Assembly (NCBI GenBank): GCA_002721545.1
Contig: PBKR01000032.1
Location: forward strand, 157,585 to 221,584
DNA length: 64,000 nucleotides
DNA from: Nitrosomonadaceae bacterium
Lineage (GTDB): Bacteria > Pseudomonadota > Gammaproteobacteria > Burkholderiales > Nitrosomonadaceae
Direction: 5' to 3'
Shown here: positions 48,439 to 59,420 of the stretch, piece after piece
Position numbering within the stretch: the stretch's first letter is position 1
Layout: every line of letters starts with the position of its first letter
Translations under genes and position numbers: made by a program
Notes under the pieces: model-generated
The model's input: the letters and a program-made list of their open reading frames with translations, nothing else
Database searches by the model: none
What the model was told of the DNA's origin: nothing

Positions 48439-49264
48439 GATTATTCTCCAAATTTAAATCTACCTCATATTTTTCTGAAGGATAATTAAATGGAACTGGG
48501 CCATCTACTGTACTATGAATAAATTGATGTACAAAAGGTGACGTCGCATCTTTAATTTCTTCCGGTGTGCCATGTGCAGCTATTACTCCCTCAGAAATAA
48601 AATAAACATAATCCACGATTTTTAATGATTCATGCACATCATGTGTTACCAAAATTGATGTCATTCCTAATGCATCTGTAAGACGCCTAATTAAATTACC
48701 AATAACACTTAAAGAAATAGGGTCCAATCCTGTGAATGGCTCATCATACATTACGAGCATTGGATCAAGTGCAATCGAACGAGCCAAAGCTACCCGTCTA
48801 GCCATACCCCCTGAAAGTTCTACCGGCATTAAATTATGCGCACCACGTAAGCCAACCGCATGTAGCTTCATAAGTACAAGATCGCGAATTACAGATTCAG
48901 GTAGATTTGTATGCTCTCTTATTTGGAATGCAACATTATCAAATACTGATAAATCAGTAAATAATGCGCCAAACTGAAATAACATACTCATTTTTCTACG
49001 AAGAGAAAATAAATTATCTCTACTTAATTCATGTACCTTTTGGTTATCAATTTTAATGTAGCCTGAAGAAGGAGCTACTACACCCCCAATCAAGCGCAAC
49101 AGAGTAGTCTTTCCACAACCACTGCCACCCATAATAGCTACAACCTTACCACGTGGCATGGTCATATTTATTCCTTTAAGAATAGCGCGTTCATCATAAG
49201 AAAAGCTTAAGTCTTTGATTTCTACTAAGGGTGTGGTTGTCATGATACTGTTAAGGGCAGTCAA
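48431..49264 (-). CDS. mlaF: Lipid asymmetry ABC ATPase MlaF
   Basis: GGSGCGKTTLLRLIGG, LSGGMARRVALARSIALDP, YDEPFTGLDPI. Confidence 0.95.
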   Translation of the reverse strand: MTALNSIMTTTPLVEIKDLSFSYDERAILKGINMTMPRGKVVAIMGGSGCGKTTLLRLIGGVVAPSSGYIKIDNQKVHELSRDNLFSLRRKMSMLFQFGALFTDLSVFDNVAFQIREHTNLPESVIRDLVLMKLHAVGLRGAHNLMPVELSGGMARRVALARSIALDPMLVMYDEPFTGLDPISLSVIGNLIRRLTDALGMTSILVTHDVHESLKIVDYVYFISEGVIAAHGTPEEIKDATSPFVHQFIHSTVDGPVPFNYPSEKYEVDLNLENNLA

Positions 49265-49404
49265 TACTTTACATAATAAGCTTTGTAACTAGTTCTACTA
49301 TCTATGAAAAATTGACTAATAAAATAATTAATAAATTTATTATATGTATTACTCTCAGATAAAATACTTGTATCTTAATACTGAATAAACATTGTACTAG
49401 GGGA

Positions 49405-50175
49405 CTACTGGTAAAGCAAAATCAAACGGTATCCAACTGCATTTAAATCTCCACTATCAATTACTAATGCCACTTTAATTTCTGTATTAGCCTCAATAAT
49501 ATAAGAAGAGTTGCTGTTTTCTTTAAAATATTCATCAGGAGTAAATACACGGCTAGCAAGGGCCCGATCTCGAATATCTGTGAGAGTAAGCTCAAGCGAA
49601 GGAAGCTGCTGAGGAAAAGCTGCTTGATTTCGAATTATTGCTACAAGTGTAGCATTGCCTTGTTGTTGTGTTTTCCCCTTCTGCATGTCAGTTGATTCAA
49701 TACTCAATAAATTTATTTGCTGTGGTATTGGTATTTTACAATTTAAAATCTTACAATATTGCGTTAGATAGGGTCGAATAGAAGGTATAGAAATAGAAAG
49801 TTCTGTACGAGACAAATAAGCTACCTGCCCAACCAAAATAAGTAAGAGAAATATATTAATAAATCCCCATATACGCGAAGGTCTTGGCGAATTAATAGCG
49901 TCAAAGGTATAAGGCCTAAATTCTTCTGTTTTAATTGAATCTGATGTATCTTCTGACAAGGTCTCTTTTTGAATAACTTCTTTTACTTCCTCACTACTAA
50001 TTGGCAAGTCTAAAAGTTTATTAACATCTTTTTCTTGTAGTGTGGCCAGGTCAGCATAGCCATTAAAAATTTGAAGACACTGCCCACAACGAACGATCCC
50101 CTCCTGCATTTGTAAATGCTGCGGGGTTACTTTAAAAACCAAGGTGCAATTAGGACAGCGAGTTACTAATGCCAT
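49405..50175 (-). CDS. Zinc-ribbon (MJ0042-type) and DUF3426-type membrane protein
   Basis: MALVTRCPNCTLVFKVTPQHLQMQEGIVRCGQC N-terminus; one TM. Confidence 0.85.
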   Translation of the reverse strand: MALVTRCPNCTLVFKVTPQHLQMQEGIVRCGQCLQIFNGYADLATLQEKDVNKLLDLPISSEEVKEVIQKETLSEDTSDSIKTEEFRPYTFDAINSPRPSRIWGFINIFLLLILVGQVAYLSRTELSISIPSIRPYLTQYCKILNCKIPIPQQINLLSIESTDMQKGKTQQQGNATLVAIIRNQAAFPQQLPSLELTLTDIRDRALASRVFTPDEYFKENSNSSYIIEANTEIKVALVIDSGDLNAVGYRLILLYQ

Positions 50176-50194
50176 TTTTTAATATTCCAATTTC

Positions 50195-51112
50195 TTATTT
50201 TCTTATCCCCACCAATAATGACCATCCATGCTGCTCCCATACAGGATATATTTTGAACCATTTCTTATATGTTTCTGCAACTTCGTTCACTTGTTCCGCC
50301 AGTATGCCAGAAAGTACAAGACGCCCATTATTATTACTTGCTTGTGCCAATAAAGGGGCAAGCATAATTAAAGGGTTAGCAAGTATATTTGCAACAATGA
50401 CATCTGCCCACCTATCCATTACCTGATCTGATTTAACCAAGTAATCAGCTAAATAAAATTTGACCTTATTATTGTCACATTGATTATTTACTGCATTCTC
50501 AGTACTGATCTCAACTGCTCTAGGGTCTATATCAACCCCTACCACACAACTTGCCCCCAGCTTTAATGCGGCAATAGATAGTATTCCGGAGCCACAGCCA
50601 TAATCTAAAACTTGTTCATCGCCTTGTAAATTTTTATCAAGCCATTCTAGGCATAATTTAGTGGTCGGATGACTACCAGTACCAAAAGCCAAGCCTGGAT
50701 CAAGTATAAGATTAATAGCTTTAGAATCAGGTATTTGATGCCAACTAGGCACAACCCACAAATTAGAGGATATTTTAATAGGGTCAAATTGTGACTGAGT
50801 AAGGTGGACCCAGTCTTGATTCTCAATTTTTTTAACTCTATAAACAGGTAAGCAAGTCAATTGAGCATTTTTTGCTAATTCTTGGACAATTCCCGTTACA
50901 TCTACAGCCCTCTCAAAAAGCGCAGTTATTTCTATATTAGACCAGATAGGTTTTGACCAATCACTAAATTGTCCGAATAATGATTCCTCGTACTGCGTTC
51001 CAGTAGCAGCATCGTGAGTATCAACTGACAGTGCGCCATACTCAATTAATAAATTATTAAATAATTCCGTATCGGCAGCGTTAATTTCAATGATAATTGC
51101 TTTCCAATACAT
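50195..51112 (-). CDS. prmA: Ribosomal protein L11 methyltransferase
   Basis: LDPGLAFGTGSHPTTKLCLEWLD, LDYGCGSGILSIAALKLGA. Confidence 0.96.
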   Translation of the reverse strand: MYWKAIIIEINAADTELFNNLLIEYGALSVDTHDAATGTQYEESLFGQFSDWSKPIWSNIEITALFERAVDVTGIVQELAKNAQLTCLPVYRVKKIENQDWVHLTQSQFDPIKISSNLWVVPSWHQIPDSKAINLILDPGLAFGTGSHPTTKLCLEWLDKNLQGDEQVLDYGCGSGILSIAALKLGASCVVGVDIDPRAVEISTENAVNNQCDNNKVKFYLADYLVKSDQVMDRWADVIVANILANPLIMLAPLLAQASNNNGRLVLSGILAEQVNEVAETYKKWFKIYPVWEQHGWSLLVGIRK

Positions 51113-51228
51113 ATTAAAATATAAGCAAACTTAGGTTAACCAAACCATACTTATTTAACATATGTATTAGTATATTTATTATGTATACGACCAAAACCTA
51201 GGAGGCTTATTATAACTACAATAAATTT

Positions 51229-52584
51229 TTACCCTTGCTTCTTATGTTGAGCTAGTAATTGTTCTAAATAATGAATAGTAGCACCGCCACGCAAAAATGC
51301 TCCATCATGCAATAAATCGAGATGTAATGGAATATTAGTATTTATCCCTTCAACTACCATTTCAGATAATGCAATACGCATACGCGCTATCGCTTTATCA
51401 CGATTATCACCAAATGCAATCACTTTACCTATTAAAGAATCATAGTGAGGTGGCACCGTATAATTATGATAAACATGAGAGTCAACCCTTATACCCGGTC
51501 CGCCTGGTGCATGATACCGAGTAATTCTACCTGCAGATGGAATAAGATTATAAGGGTCTTCAGCATTAATTCTACACTCTATCGCATGTCCTTTTGGTAC
51601 GACATCTTTCTGCCTGATACTTAATTTCTCGCCAGCTGCAACACGAATTTGTTGTTGTACTAAATCAATTCCAGTAACTGCTTCAGTAATAGGATGCTCT
51701 ACCTGAAGACGCGTATTCATTTCAATGAAATAATACTCCTTATTTTCATACAAGAATTCAAATGTGCCCACACCACGATACCCAATACGACGACAAGCAT
51801 CAGCACAGCGAGAACCTATTTTATCTCTAGTTCTTGGATGTAAGTCAGGAGCTGGCGCTTCTTCAATAATTTTCTGATTACGCCGCTGTACTGAACAATC
51901 CCTTTCTCCTAAATAGATAGCATTTTTATGCTCATCAACTAAAACTTGGAACTCAATATGCCTCGGATTCTCCATAAATTTCTCTGCATATAACATTGGA
52001 TTACCAAAAGCAGCTTGTGCTTCATTTCGAGTCATAATAACTGCATTAGATAATGCTGCCTCCGTATGTACCACTCTCATGCCTCGCCCGCCCCCTCCAC
52101 CAGATGCTTTAATAATTACGGGATAACCAATAGCTCGAACTATTTCTTTTATTTCCTCTGGAGATTCTGGCAACGCGCCATCGGAACCAGGAACACAAGG
52201 CACTTTGGCTTCTCGCATCGCATTTTTAGCATTTACCTTATCTCCCATAAGGCGAATAGTTTCTGGACGAGGCCCAATAAAAACAAATCCACTTTTTTCT
52301 ACCCTCTCAGCAAAATCAGCATTCTCTGCAAGAAACCCATATCCAGGATGAATTGCTGCAGAATCTGTTACCTCTGCTGCACTTATAATTGCTGGAATAT
52401 TAAGATAGCTTAGAGTTGACGGTGCTGGCCCAATACAAACTGATTCATCAGCTAATTTTACATATTTTGCTTCAGCATCTGCTTCAGAATGAACCGCAAC
52501 TGTTTTAATGCCCATTTCCCGGCATGCACGCTGAATTCGCAAAGCAATCTCACCCCGGTTGGCTATAAGTATTTTTTCAAACAT
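51229..52584 (-). CDS. accC: Biotin carboxylase
   Basis: [38 protein letters not shown]. Confidence 0.98.
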   Translation of the reverse strand: MFEKILIANRGEIALRIQRACREMGIKTVAVHSEADAEAKYVKLADESVCIGPAPSTLSYLNIPAIISAAEVTDSAAIHPGYGFLAENADFAERVEKSGFVFIGPRPETIRLMGDKVNAKNAMREAKVPCVPGSDGALPESPEEIKEIVRAIGYPVIIKASGGGGGRGMRVVHTEAALSNAVIMTRNEAQAAFGNPMLYAEKFMENPRHIEFQVLVDEHKNAIYLGERDCSVQRRNQKIIEEAPAPDLHPRTRDKIGSRCADACRRIGYRGVGTFEFLYENKEYYFIEMNTRLQVEHPITEAVTGIDLVQQQIRVAAGEKLSIRQKDVVPKGHAIECRINAEDPYNLIPSAGRITRYHAPGGPGIRVDSHVYHNYTVPPHYDSLIGKVIAFGDNRDKAIARMRIALSEMVVEGINTNIPLHLDLLHDGAFLRGGATIHYLEQLLAQHKKQG

Positions 52585-52668
52585 ATCATCTAGGTAAATC
52601 TTATTCTGAATGACAAGGGTATAAATTATCCTTCTATCTAATAACCCTCAAGAAGAGATCAAATAAAA

Positions 52669-53124
52669 TTATTCAATAACAAATAGTGCCTCTCCAAATT
52701 CAACTGGCTGGCCATTCTCAATTAAAATGGCTTTAATAACCCCCTCTTTATCAGCTTCAATTTCGTTAAGAAGCTTCATTGCTTCAATAATACATAATGT
52801 ATCTCCTACTTTAACTGTTTGCCCCACCTCTACAAATGGATCGCTTCCAGGCGCAGATGTACGATAAAAAGTTCCAACCATAGGAGACTTAATCATATGG
52901 CCAGCTGGCAGACCTCCTTCAGTTTTATCAACAGAACCATCAGCTTCTAGTGCGGCTGATGGGGCCACAGCTGATGTTACAACTGTTGGCGCGGCAACTT
53001 GGGTCGGTACTACAACTCCGGATTTACTAATGCGAACCTTTTCTTCACCTTCTGTAATTTCTAATTCAGAGAGACTTGACCCCTCAACTAAATCAATTAA
53101 TTTTTTAAGCTTCCTTAAATCCAT
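52669..53124 (-). CDS. accB: Biotin carboxyl carrier protein
   Basis: [15 protein letters not shown] biotinylation motif. Confidence 0.97.
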   Translation of the reverse strand: MDLRKLKKLIDLVEGSSLSELEITEGEEKVRISKSGVVVPTQVAAPTVVTSAVAPSAALEADGSVDKTEGGLPAGHMIKSPMVGTFYRTSAPGSDPFVEVGQTVKVGDTLCIIEAMKLLNEIEADKEGVIKAILIENGQPVEFGEALFVIE

Positions 53125-53290
53125 AATAGCCCTCCCAGGCCAGTATTTTATTTATGGTATTTGACTAAAATATGCCCTTATATTTTTAAGTGCTCTAAAA
53201 TTTGCAGTTTCTATAGCCTCTTCAAATTAGCCCTATTTTACTTTATGGATTCAATATTATTTAGCTTGCATAAAATATATAGAACCACAG

Positions 53291-53746
53291 TTAGCGAATA
53301 TTTACTGCATACTCTAAAGCCAGATAATAACCACGAGCACCCAGGCCACTAATAACACCTAATGCAATAGAAGAAAAATATGACTCTCGGCGAAATGCTT
53401 CACGTGCAAAAATATTCGTAAGATGCACTTCTATAAATGGTAATTGCGCTGTCGACAAAGCATCACGTAAAGCAATACTTGTATGCGTAAATGCGGCGGG
53501 GGTAATAATAATAAAGTCAGTTCCGTCTCCAATAGCCTGCTGGATACGACTAATCAAATCTGCCTCGCTGTTACTTTGAAAACTAGCCAAGCCAACATTA
53601 ATTTCTTTAGCTAATTTACTTAAATTACTGTTAATTTCTTCTAATGTTACCGTACCATATACGTCTGGCTCACGACCACCTAAAAGATTCAGATTAGGCC
53701 CATGTAAAACTAAAATATTTTTTGCTGCTGAAATTCCTAATGTCAT
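53291..53746 (-). CDS. aroQ: 3-dehydroquinate dehydratase type II
   Basis: [38 protein letters not shown]. Confidence 0.96.
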   Translation of the reverse strand: MTLGISAAKNILVLHGPNLNLLGGREPDVYGTVTLEEINSNLSKLAKEINVGLASFQSNSEADLISRIQQAIGDGTDFIIITPAAFTHTSIALRDALSTAQLPFIEVHLTNIFAREAFRRESYFSSIALGVISGLGARGYYLALEYAVNIR

Positions 53747-54148
53747 TAAGTAATTTTGCCGTATTTTTATAAGAATGTCTACACGTTTGCCGATTTTAGG
53801 CGAAATTAAGAAGAATTATCTCAAATATATCAAAGCAAAAAAATTATATTTAAAAATACAGTAATAACTCTGTGATAAATCTCATATTATGCGAAAATGC
53901 CTACATTTTTATTGATTTTAAGCGATCTTAACTGAATTTAAATGGGCTTAAGGAAATTATATGAATCATCCTTGCATTGTGAAATTTATATGTAGAAACT
54001 TGCCGCCTTACATAACAAACGCTTTATAAGACACATTTGATTGGCGTACAATTTATACTCATAATAAACAAATTTTTCTTCATGATTTCTTAGCTTCAAT
54101 TTGCCCGGCATATTCCAAACCTCTATAATCTTTGGACACTAAAATTTT

Positions 54149-54224
<76 letters not shown>

Positions 54225-54673
54225 GTTCTGCATCATAGGCCGATAAATTTATACTTCAACACCCCTACCAGTTCCTATGTAAGCTTGTAATGTACTTTAA
54301 ATGCCCACCATAAAATTATATAAAAAGAATAAATAAAAGGCACAAGCCCACAATCTAGGCTTGCTTCCACGTGAATGCTTGCATTACAATTTTAGAAGCA
54401 TATAATTAAGAATTATTATCATTTGTAATAATTACAGTACTACTAAATTAAGCTTTACTATAGTATAAGCGCCAGCCAACCCTCTTCTGAGTAAGCCAGC
54501 AGAAAGTAATAAAAATACGTCTACATTACACCGGTTTCAATGCTCTTGGCGCATACAAATCAAATATATAGAAACTTATATGAGTAGTTTTAAAAGCAAT
54601 ATACTTCCTTATTTACTAATAAATAAGGAAGTGGTTAATTAATTTCATTAATTAGAATAACTTAGGAGGAACC

Positions 54674-55279
54674 ATGACTGTTCTTGTTGGAAGAAATGCC
54701 CCAAATTTTACAGCCCCAGCAGTGCTTGATAATGGCACAATTGTAGATGAATTAACTCTTTCTGAAATAACAAAGGACAAATATTCCATACTCTTTTTTT
54801 ATCCGTTAGATTTCACCTTTGTTTGCCCTTCCGAATTACTGTCTCTTGATCATCGCATATCAAAATTTAAAGAGCGGAATGTAGAAGTTCTTGGCGTATC
54901 AGTTGACTCACAATTTACCCATAATGCCTGGAGAAATACAGAAATTATGAATGGCGGTATTGGGGCAATTAATTTCTCTTTAGTGGCAGATACAAATCAT
55001 AAAATATGCAGGGACTATGGGGTTGAAACTCTTGATGGCAATGTTGCTTATCGCGCGTCATTCTTAATTGACAAAAATGGAATAGTACGCCATCAAGTTG
55101 TTAATGATTTGCCACTTGGAAGAAATATTGATGAAATGCTAAGGATGGTAGATGCTTTACTGTTTCATGAAAAATATGGCGAAGTTTGCCCTGCTGGCTG
55201 GAATAAAGGTGATAGCGGGATGAAGGCCACTCCAGATGGTGTAGCCGAATATCTAAAGGAGAATGCAAATGAGCTGTAA
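54674..55279 (+). CDS. 2-Cys peroxiredoxin (AhpC/TSA family)
   Basis: FFYPLDFTFVCPSELLSLDHR; C-terminal VCPAGWNKGDSGMKAT; RBS AGGAGG upstream. Confidence 0.95.
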   Translation: MTVLVGRNAPNFTAPAVLDNGTIVDELTLSEITKDKYSILFFYPLDFTFVCPSELLSLDHRISKFKERNVEVLGVSVDSQFTHNAWRNTEIMNGGIGAINFSLVADTNHKICRDYGVETLDGNVAYRASFLIDKNGIVRHQVVNDLPLGRNIDEMLRMVDALLFHEKYGEVCPAGWNKGDSGMKATPDGVAEYLKENANEL

Positions 55280-55544
55280 CTGTAAACCCGAGCTTGCTAA
55301 AAATATTGAAGTAGAAGTATTAGTGGCAACTGTTTTTCTACTAATGACCCGATATGCAAGCCATCAGGAAAAACAGCTAGTTCAGCCAATTGTAGAGCAT
55401 TTTGACTGGATAAATAATCACCCTGACCTTGTAAACCCAGAACTTAAAAATACTTGCTCACGATTAGCTAAGTGCTGGAAATTTATGGAATTCGGGGGGG
55501 CGTTAGAAGCACAAGAAGATATTGACAAAAGATGCATTCACTAA
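55263..55544 (+). CDS. Small Cys-containing hypothetical protein coupled to the peroxiredoxin gene
   Basis: Overlaps the peroxiredoxin stop; likely starts at MSCNCKPELAKNIEVE (55269). Confidence 0.75.
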   Translation: MQMSCNCKPELAKNIEVEVLVATVFLLMTRYASHQEKQLVQPIVEHFDWINNHPDLVNPELKNTCSRLAKCWKFMEFGGALEAQEDIDKRCIH

Positions 55545-55612
55545 AAATGTCTATTTTTCTCCTTCAATTCCAATAGGTCCAATGAAATAGACATACAGAG
55601 ATTAATACAACT

Positions 55613-56584
55613 ATGAACACAGGAAATCTCATAAAATTAATGAGAAATTATCCGGGATTTATCTTTATTTTACTAATTGCCCTACTAAATACGGGGTGTG
55701 TCTATCATGAAAGTATTCCCTTTTCTGTACATTCCAACACAAAACAAAATGATTATGGCGTTTTAATAATGGCTCATGGCGGGTCATCCGAATGGAATGA
55801 ACAGGTATTAATGGCTATAAAGCCACTCCAGAATGAATACAAAATTGAGGTTGCTTTTGGAATGGCAGATGCTGCCAGCATCCAGAAGAGTGTTCAAAAA
55901 CTCGAAGCGCGCGGGGCAAAAAGAATAGGTGTTATACGTCTTTTTGTGAGCGCAGGAAGCTGGCATACTCGTACAGAACAGATCCTTGGCCTTCGCGCTG
56001 GAGCGCCAATAATGCAGCACGTATCAACAAGTAAGCCAAGTAAGAAAAAACATGATTCACACCATCATATGCAATTCTGGAGAATAAAAACCAACGCATC
56101 TTTTGCTCTCAGTAAAAAAGGGCTAAGTGAATCCAATCTAATGGGCGCTGTTCTTGTAGATCGAGCACAGGCACTAAAAAGGAATCCTAAAAAAGAAGAT
56201 GTACTTATACTTGCTCATGGCCTTAGGAATGATTTGAATAATAATGAACTGCTTGAATCACTTAATTTGTTAGCGAATCAGATAAGATCCTCCATACCCT
56301 TCAAACGAGTTAAAGTAGAAACCTTACGTGAAGACTGGCCAGAAAATAGCAAGAAAGCCAAACGCAGAATTCATATATTTTTGCAGCAAGCTAATAATGA
56401 AGATAGGACAGTAATTCTTATTCCATTCCGAGTATATGGGTCCGGTCCTTATGCAGAGGTTTTGAAAGGCTTTAAATATGTTTCTGATGGCAAAGGACTT
56501 CTTCCACACCCCAATGTAACGAAATGGATCTCTGATCAAATTCAGATACTTCAACAAGGATCTTTTAAATCTGCGCTTCATTAA
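55613..56584 (+). CDS. CbiX/sirohydrochlorin-chelatase-like protein with lipoprotein signal
   Basis: Lipobox LNTGC; repeated chelatase-like halves LIMAHGGSSEWNEQV and LILAHGLRNDLNNNEL. Confidence 0.7.
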   Translation: MNTGNLIKLMRNYPGFIFILLIALLNTGCVYHESIPFSVHSNTKQNDYGVLIMAHGGSSEWNEQVLMAIKPLQNEYKIEVAFGMADAASIQKSVQKLEARGAKRIGVIRLFVSAGSWHTRTEQILGLRAGAPIMQHVSTSKPSKKKHDSHHHMQFWRIKTNASFALSKKGLSESNLMGAVLVDRAQALKRNPKKEDVLILAHGLRNDLNNNELLESLNLLANQIRSSIPFKRVKVETLREDWPENSKKAKRRIHIFLQQANNEDRTVILIPFRVYGSGPYAEVLKGFKYVSDGKGLLPHPNVTKWISDQIQILQQGSFKSALH

Positions 56585-57026
56585 TAATAGGGTTTATGTA
56601 AATTTCGATATAAAAATTTCTTTTTTTATAAATAATTATTATATAGTTATAGTTAAACAATTGGGTTTTATTACCACATGCACACCAAAACTATCGCCAC
56701 ATGTAAATAAAAAATGAACTATATTAAAATGGTTATTTAGCCTGTTAAATTATAAGAATTAGCGATATCCTTTCCTAAACAGCCATTTATATTCCAAATT
56801 AAGCCATATTTAATTCCCACTTACCCCTGATAATTTACTAAAAATCACTATTATTCCCCACCATATAGCCCATTTTTAATTTAATATCAGAGAATATTCC
56901 CACCTTAGTTAATTTACTTTACCTAATGGCTATGATTGATTACACTATATCAATAATTGATTGAACCCATGAACATTTAATGCTGTGCTCTAATTATTCT
57001 ACTTAATTAAATCTGGGAGATTCTAA

Positions 57027-57716
57027 ATGCTAGACTTCATAAGCTCAATTGTCATATTTTTGGCTGCATTAACTTTTATCGCTGGTGCATCCTCATGGAG
57101 AAGAGAATTTATTGGAAAACGCCGAATAGAACTTGCAGAATCAGTATTAGCAAAATTTTATGAAGCAGAAGACGTCATTAAACAAATTCGCAGCCCTATT
57201 TCATGTCTTAGCGAAGGAAATACACGAAAACAGGAAGAAAAAGAACTAAAGGAAGAGTCCCTCTTGCTAGATCGCGCATATATAGTAATTGAAAGATATC
57301 AAAAAAAGATTACGCTATTTTCACAAATTAAATCTATGCGCTATCAGGTACAATCAGCATTTGGCACATCTGCTATAGAACCTTTTAATGAACTTGATGC
57401 CATAATTAGTGAAATTTTTAATGCGTCACATATGCTGGGTTCTAATTATTGGCCAAGGCAGGGGCGAGTTAAAATGAAGCCTGAAGACTTTAAAAAGCAC
57501 TTATATGAAATGCAAAAGAATGAGGAAATATTTTGGTTAACTGACAAAGATACAATTTCTCCTCGTGTTCAAAAAACAATATCAAAACTAGAAAACATAT
57601 TACAAGTTGCTTTCATACCACCAAATGACCTCTTAACTGGTGCTGTAGATGACATAAGAGGTTATATAGGGATATTTATTGGATTATTTAAAAAACAAGA
57701 CCCTAATAACAAATAA
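57027..57716 (+). CDS. Hypothetical protein with N-terminal TM anchor
   Basis: 229 aa; RBS-like ctgggagattc upstream; single N-terminal hydrophobic helix. Confidence 0.65.
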   Translation: MLDFISSIVIFLAALTFIAGASSWRREFIGKRRIELAESVLAKFYEAEDVIKQIRSPISCLSEGNTRKQEEKELKEESLLLDRAYIVIERYQKKITLFSQIKSMRYQVQSAFGTSAIEPFNELDAIISEIFNASHMLGSNYWPRQGRVKMKPEDFKKHLYEMQKNEEIFWLTDKDTISPRVQKTISKLENILQVAFIPPNDLLTGAVDDIRGYIGIFIGLFKKQDPNNK

Positions 57717-57730
57717 CATTGTTATTAGGG
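57701..57730 (+). terminator. Hairpin overlapping the stop codon of the 57027 ORF
   Basis: CCCTAATAACAA-ATAACA-TTGTTATTAGGG, 12-bp perfect stem; weak T run downstream. Confidence 0.6.
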
Positions 57731-58008
57731 CGATTTTATGGGCGCCATATCTAAGCCTTTTCTACTTATGTGGCACATATATTTACTGAATATTTATAAC
57801 TATTAAGCTATATTAATTATTTATGGCCTCAAACTTCAAAATCAATTAATACATATCGAGACTAAATTATTACTATGGCAAGCTCTCATATGCTTGGCTT
57901 TTGTTTTTTATCTGTTCTTATTATTGCCTATTCCAAGTAAATTATAAAAGATGTGTATTAATATAAATTTTTGTATTAAAAATTATAATTAAGTAACGTC
58001 ACTAGCTA

Positions 58009-59337
58009 GTGTCCATAGAAGATAAGCCTACAAATCTTACTAAAAATATAAGCCGACGAGAAATCTGGTCATGGGCTATGTTTGATTTTGCAAACTCTGG
58101 ATATACCACCGTTGTTATTACAACAATATTTAATACTTATTTTGTAAGCATAGTAGCCAATAATCAGGACTCGTCAGCTTTTGTCTGGACAGCTACCTTA
58201 GCGGTCTCATATGCCATCATTATTATAACCGCACCAATTATAGGCATATATGCAGATATTTATGCCGCCAAAAAACGCCTGTTACTACTTTCTGTTATAG
58301 GCTGCACATTTTTTACCTTGCTACTCTATTTTGTAGGTCCAGGGGATTTATGGCTCGCTATATTTCTTGTAATTCTTGCTAATTTCTTTTTTGGTACCGG
58401 TGAAAACCTAATTGCTGCCTTTCTACCAGAAATTGCAAAAAAAGATTCCCTAGGAAAAATATCTGGCTGGGGCTGGAGCCTTGGCTATATTGGCGGCCTA
58501 ATAAGTCTCGGCTGTTCATTCATTTACATAATTTGGGCCAAATCTCAAGGGCACCAGTCTGAGCAATTTGTACCTATAACCTTGCTAATAACTGCTTCAT
58601 TATTTGCTATTTCAAGTTTACCTACTTTTCTTTATCTAAGAGAGCGAGCACAACCACAAAAACTGCTATACCGCTATAACATAATCACTGAGATCTTTTC
58701 TAGGTTAATTATCACAATAAAAACATTACATAACTTCCATGATTTATCACGCTTTCTAATTTGCCTAATATTTTATCAAGCAGGCATCCAGACCATTGTT
58801 GTAATTGCAGCAATTTATGCACAACAAGTCATGGGGTTTGATCATAACGACACTATTTTACTAGTTATTTTAGTAAATATAACCGCAGCATTAGGAGCAT
58901 TTATCTTTGGCAATATTCAAGATAAAGTTGGTCATATTCCAACTATTACATTAACTCTTATTGGTTGGATAATAATGGTCTTACTTGCCTGGGGAGCGGA
59001 GGACCGCACAATGTTCTGGATAGCTGCCAACATAGCTGGCCTGTGCTTAGGTTCCTCCCAGTCTGCAGGTCGAGCATTAATTGGATATTTAAGTCCTGTA
59101 CTACGACGCGCAGAAATTTTTGGTCTTTGGGGGCTAGCAGTTAAGTTATCTTCTATTATAGGCCCATTAACATATGGCCTAATTAGCTGGATATCGCAAG
59201 GCGACCATCGCCTTGCGATATTAATTACTGGTAATTATTTTATTATAGGTCTATTTATATTAATGAGTGTAAATGTACAAAGGGGCCGACAAGCTGCACT
59301 AAGCAAGAATCAACCCTGTAATACAGTATCTCATTAA
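58009..59337 (+). CDS. MFS transporter, UMF1/Atg22-like family
   Basis: GTG start; RREIWSWAMFDFANSGYTTVVITTIFNTYF; GNIQDKVGH; about 12 TM. Confidence 0.9.
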   Translation: MSIEDKPTNLTKNISRREIWSWAMFDFANSGYTTVVITTIFNTYFVSIVANNQDSSAFVWTATLAVSYAIIIITAPIIGIYADIYAAKKRLLLLSVIGCTFFTLLLYFVGPGDLWLAIFLVILANFFFGTGENLIAAFLPEIAKKDSLGKISGWGWSLGYIGGLISLGCSFIYIIWAKSQGHQSEQFVPITLLITASLFAISSLPTFLYLRERAQPQKLLYRYNIITEIFSRLIITIKTLHNFHDLSRFLICLIFYQAGIQTIVVIAAIYAQQVMGFDHNDTILLVILVNITAALGAFIFGNIQDKVGHIPTITLTLIGWIIMVLLAWGAEDRTMFWIAANIAGLCLGSSQSAGRALIGYLSPVLRRAEIFGLWGLAVKLSSIIGPLTYGLISWISQGDHRLAILITGNYFIIGLFILMSVNVQRGRQAALSKNQPCNTVSH

Positions 59338-59420
59338 TACTTTTAAGCAAATTGTAGTATCTTAATTTTTTCTTAACTTAAAGCTTAATTTAATATGCAA
59401 TATGATGGCTTATTTTATAT

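Noticed and set aside
56585-57026. Loose repeats of ATTCCCAC/ATTCCCCAC about 40 bp apart in an AT-rich intergenic region
   Set aside because: Copies are short and diverged, spacing irregular; not enough for a CRISPR or iteron call.
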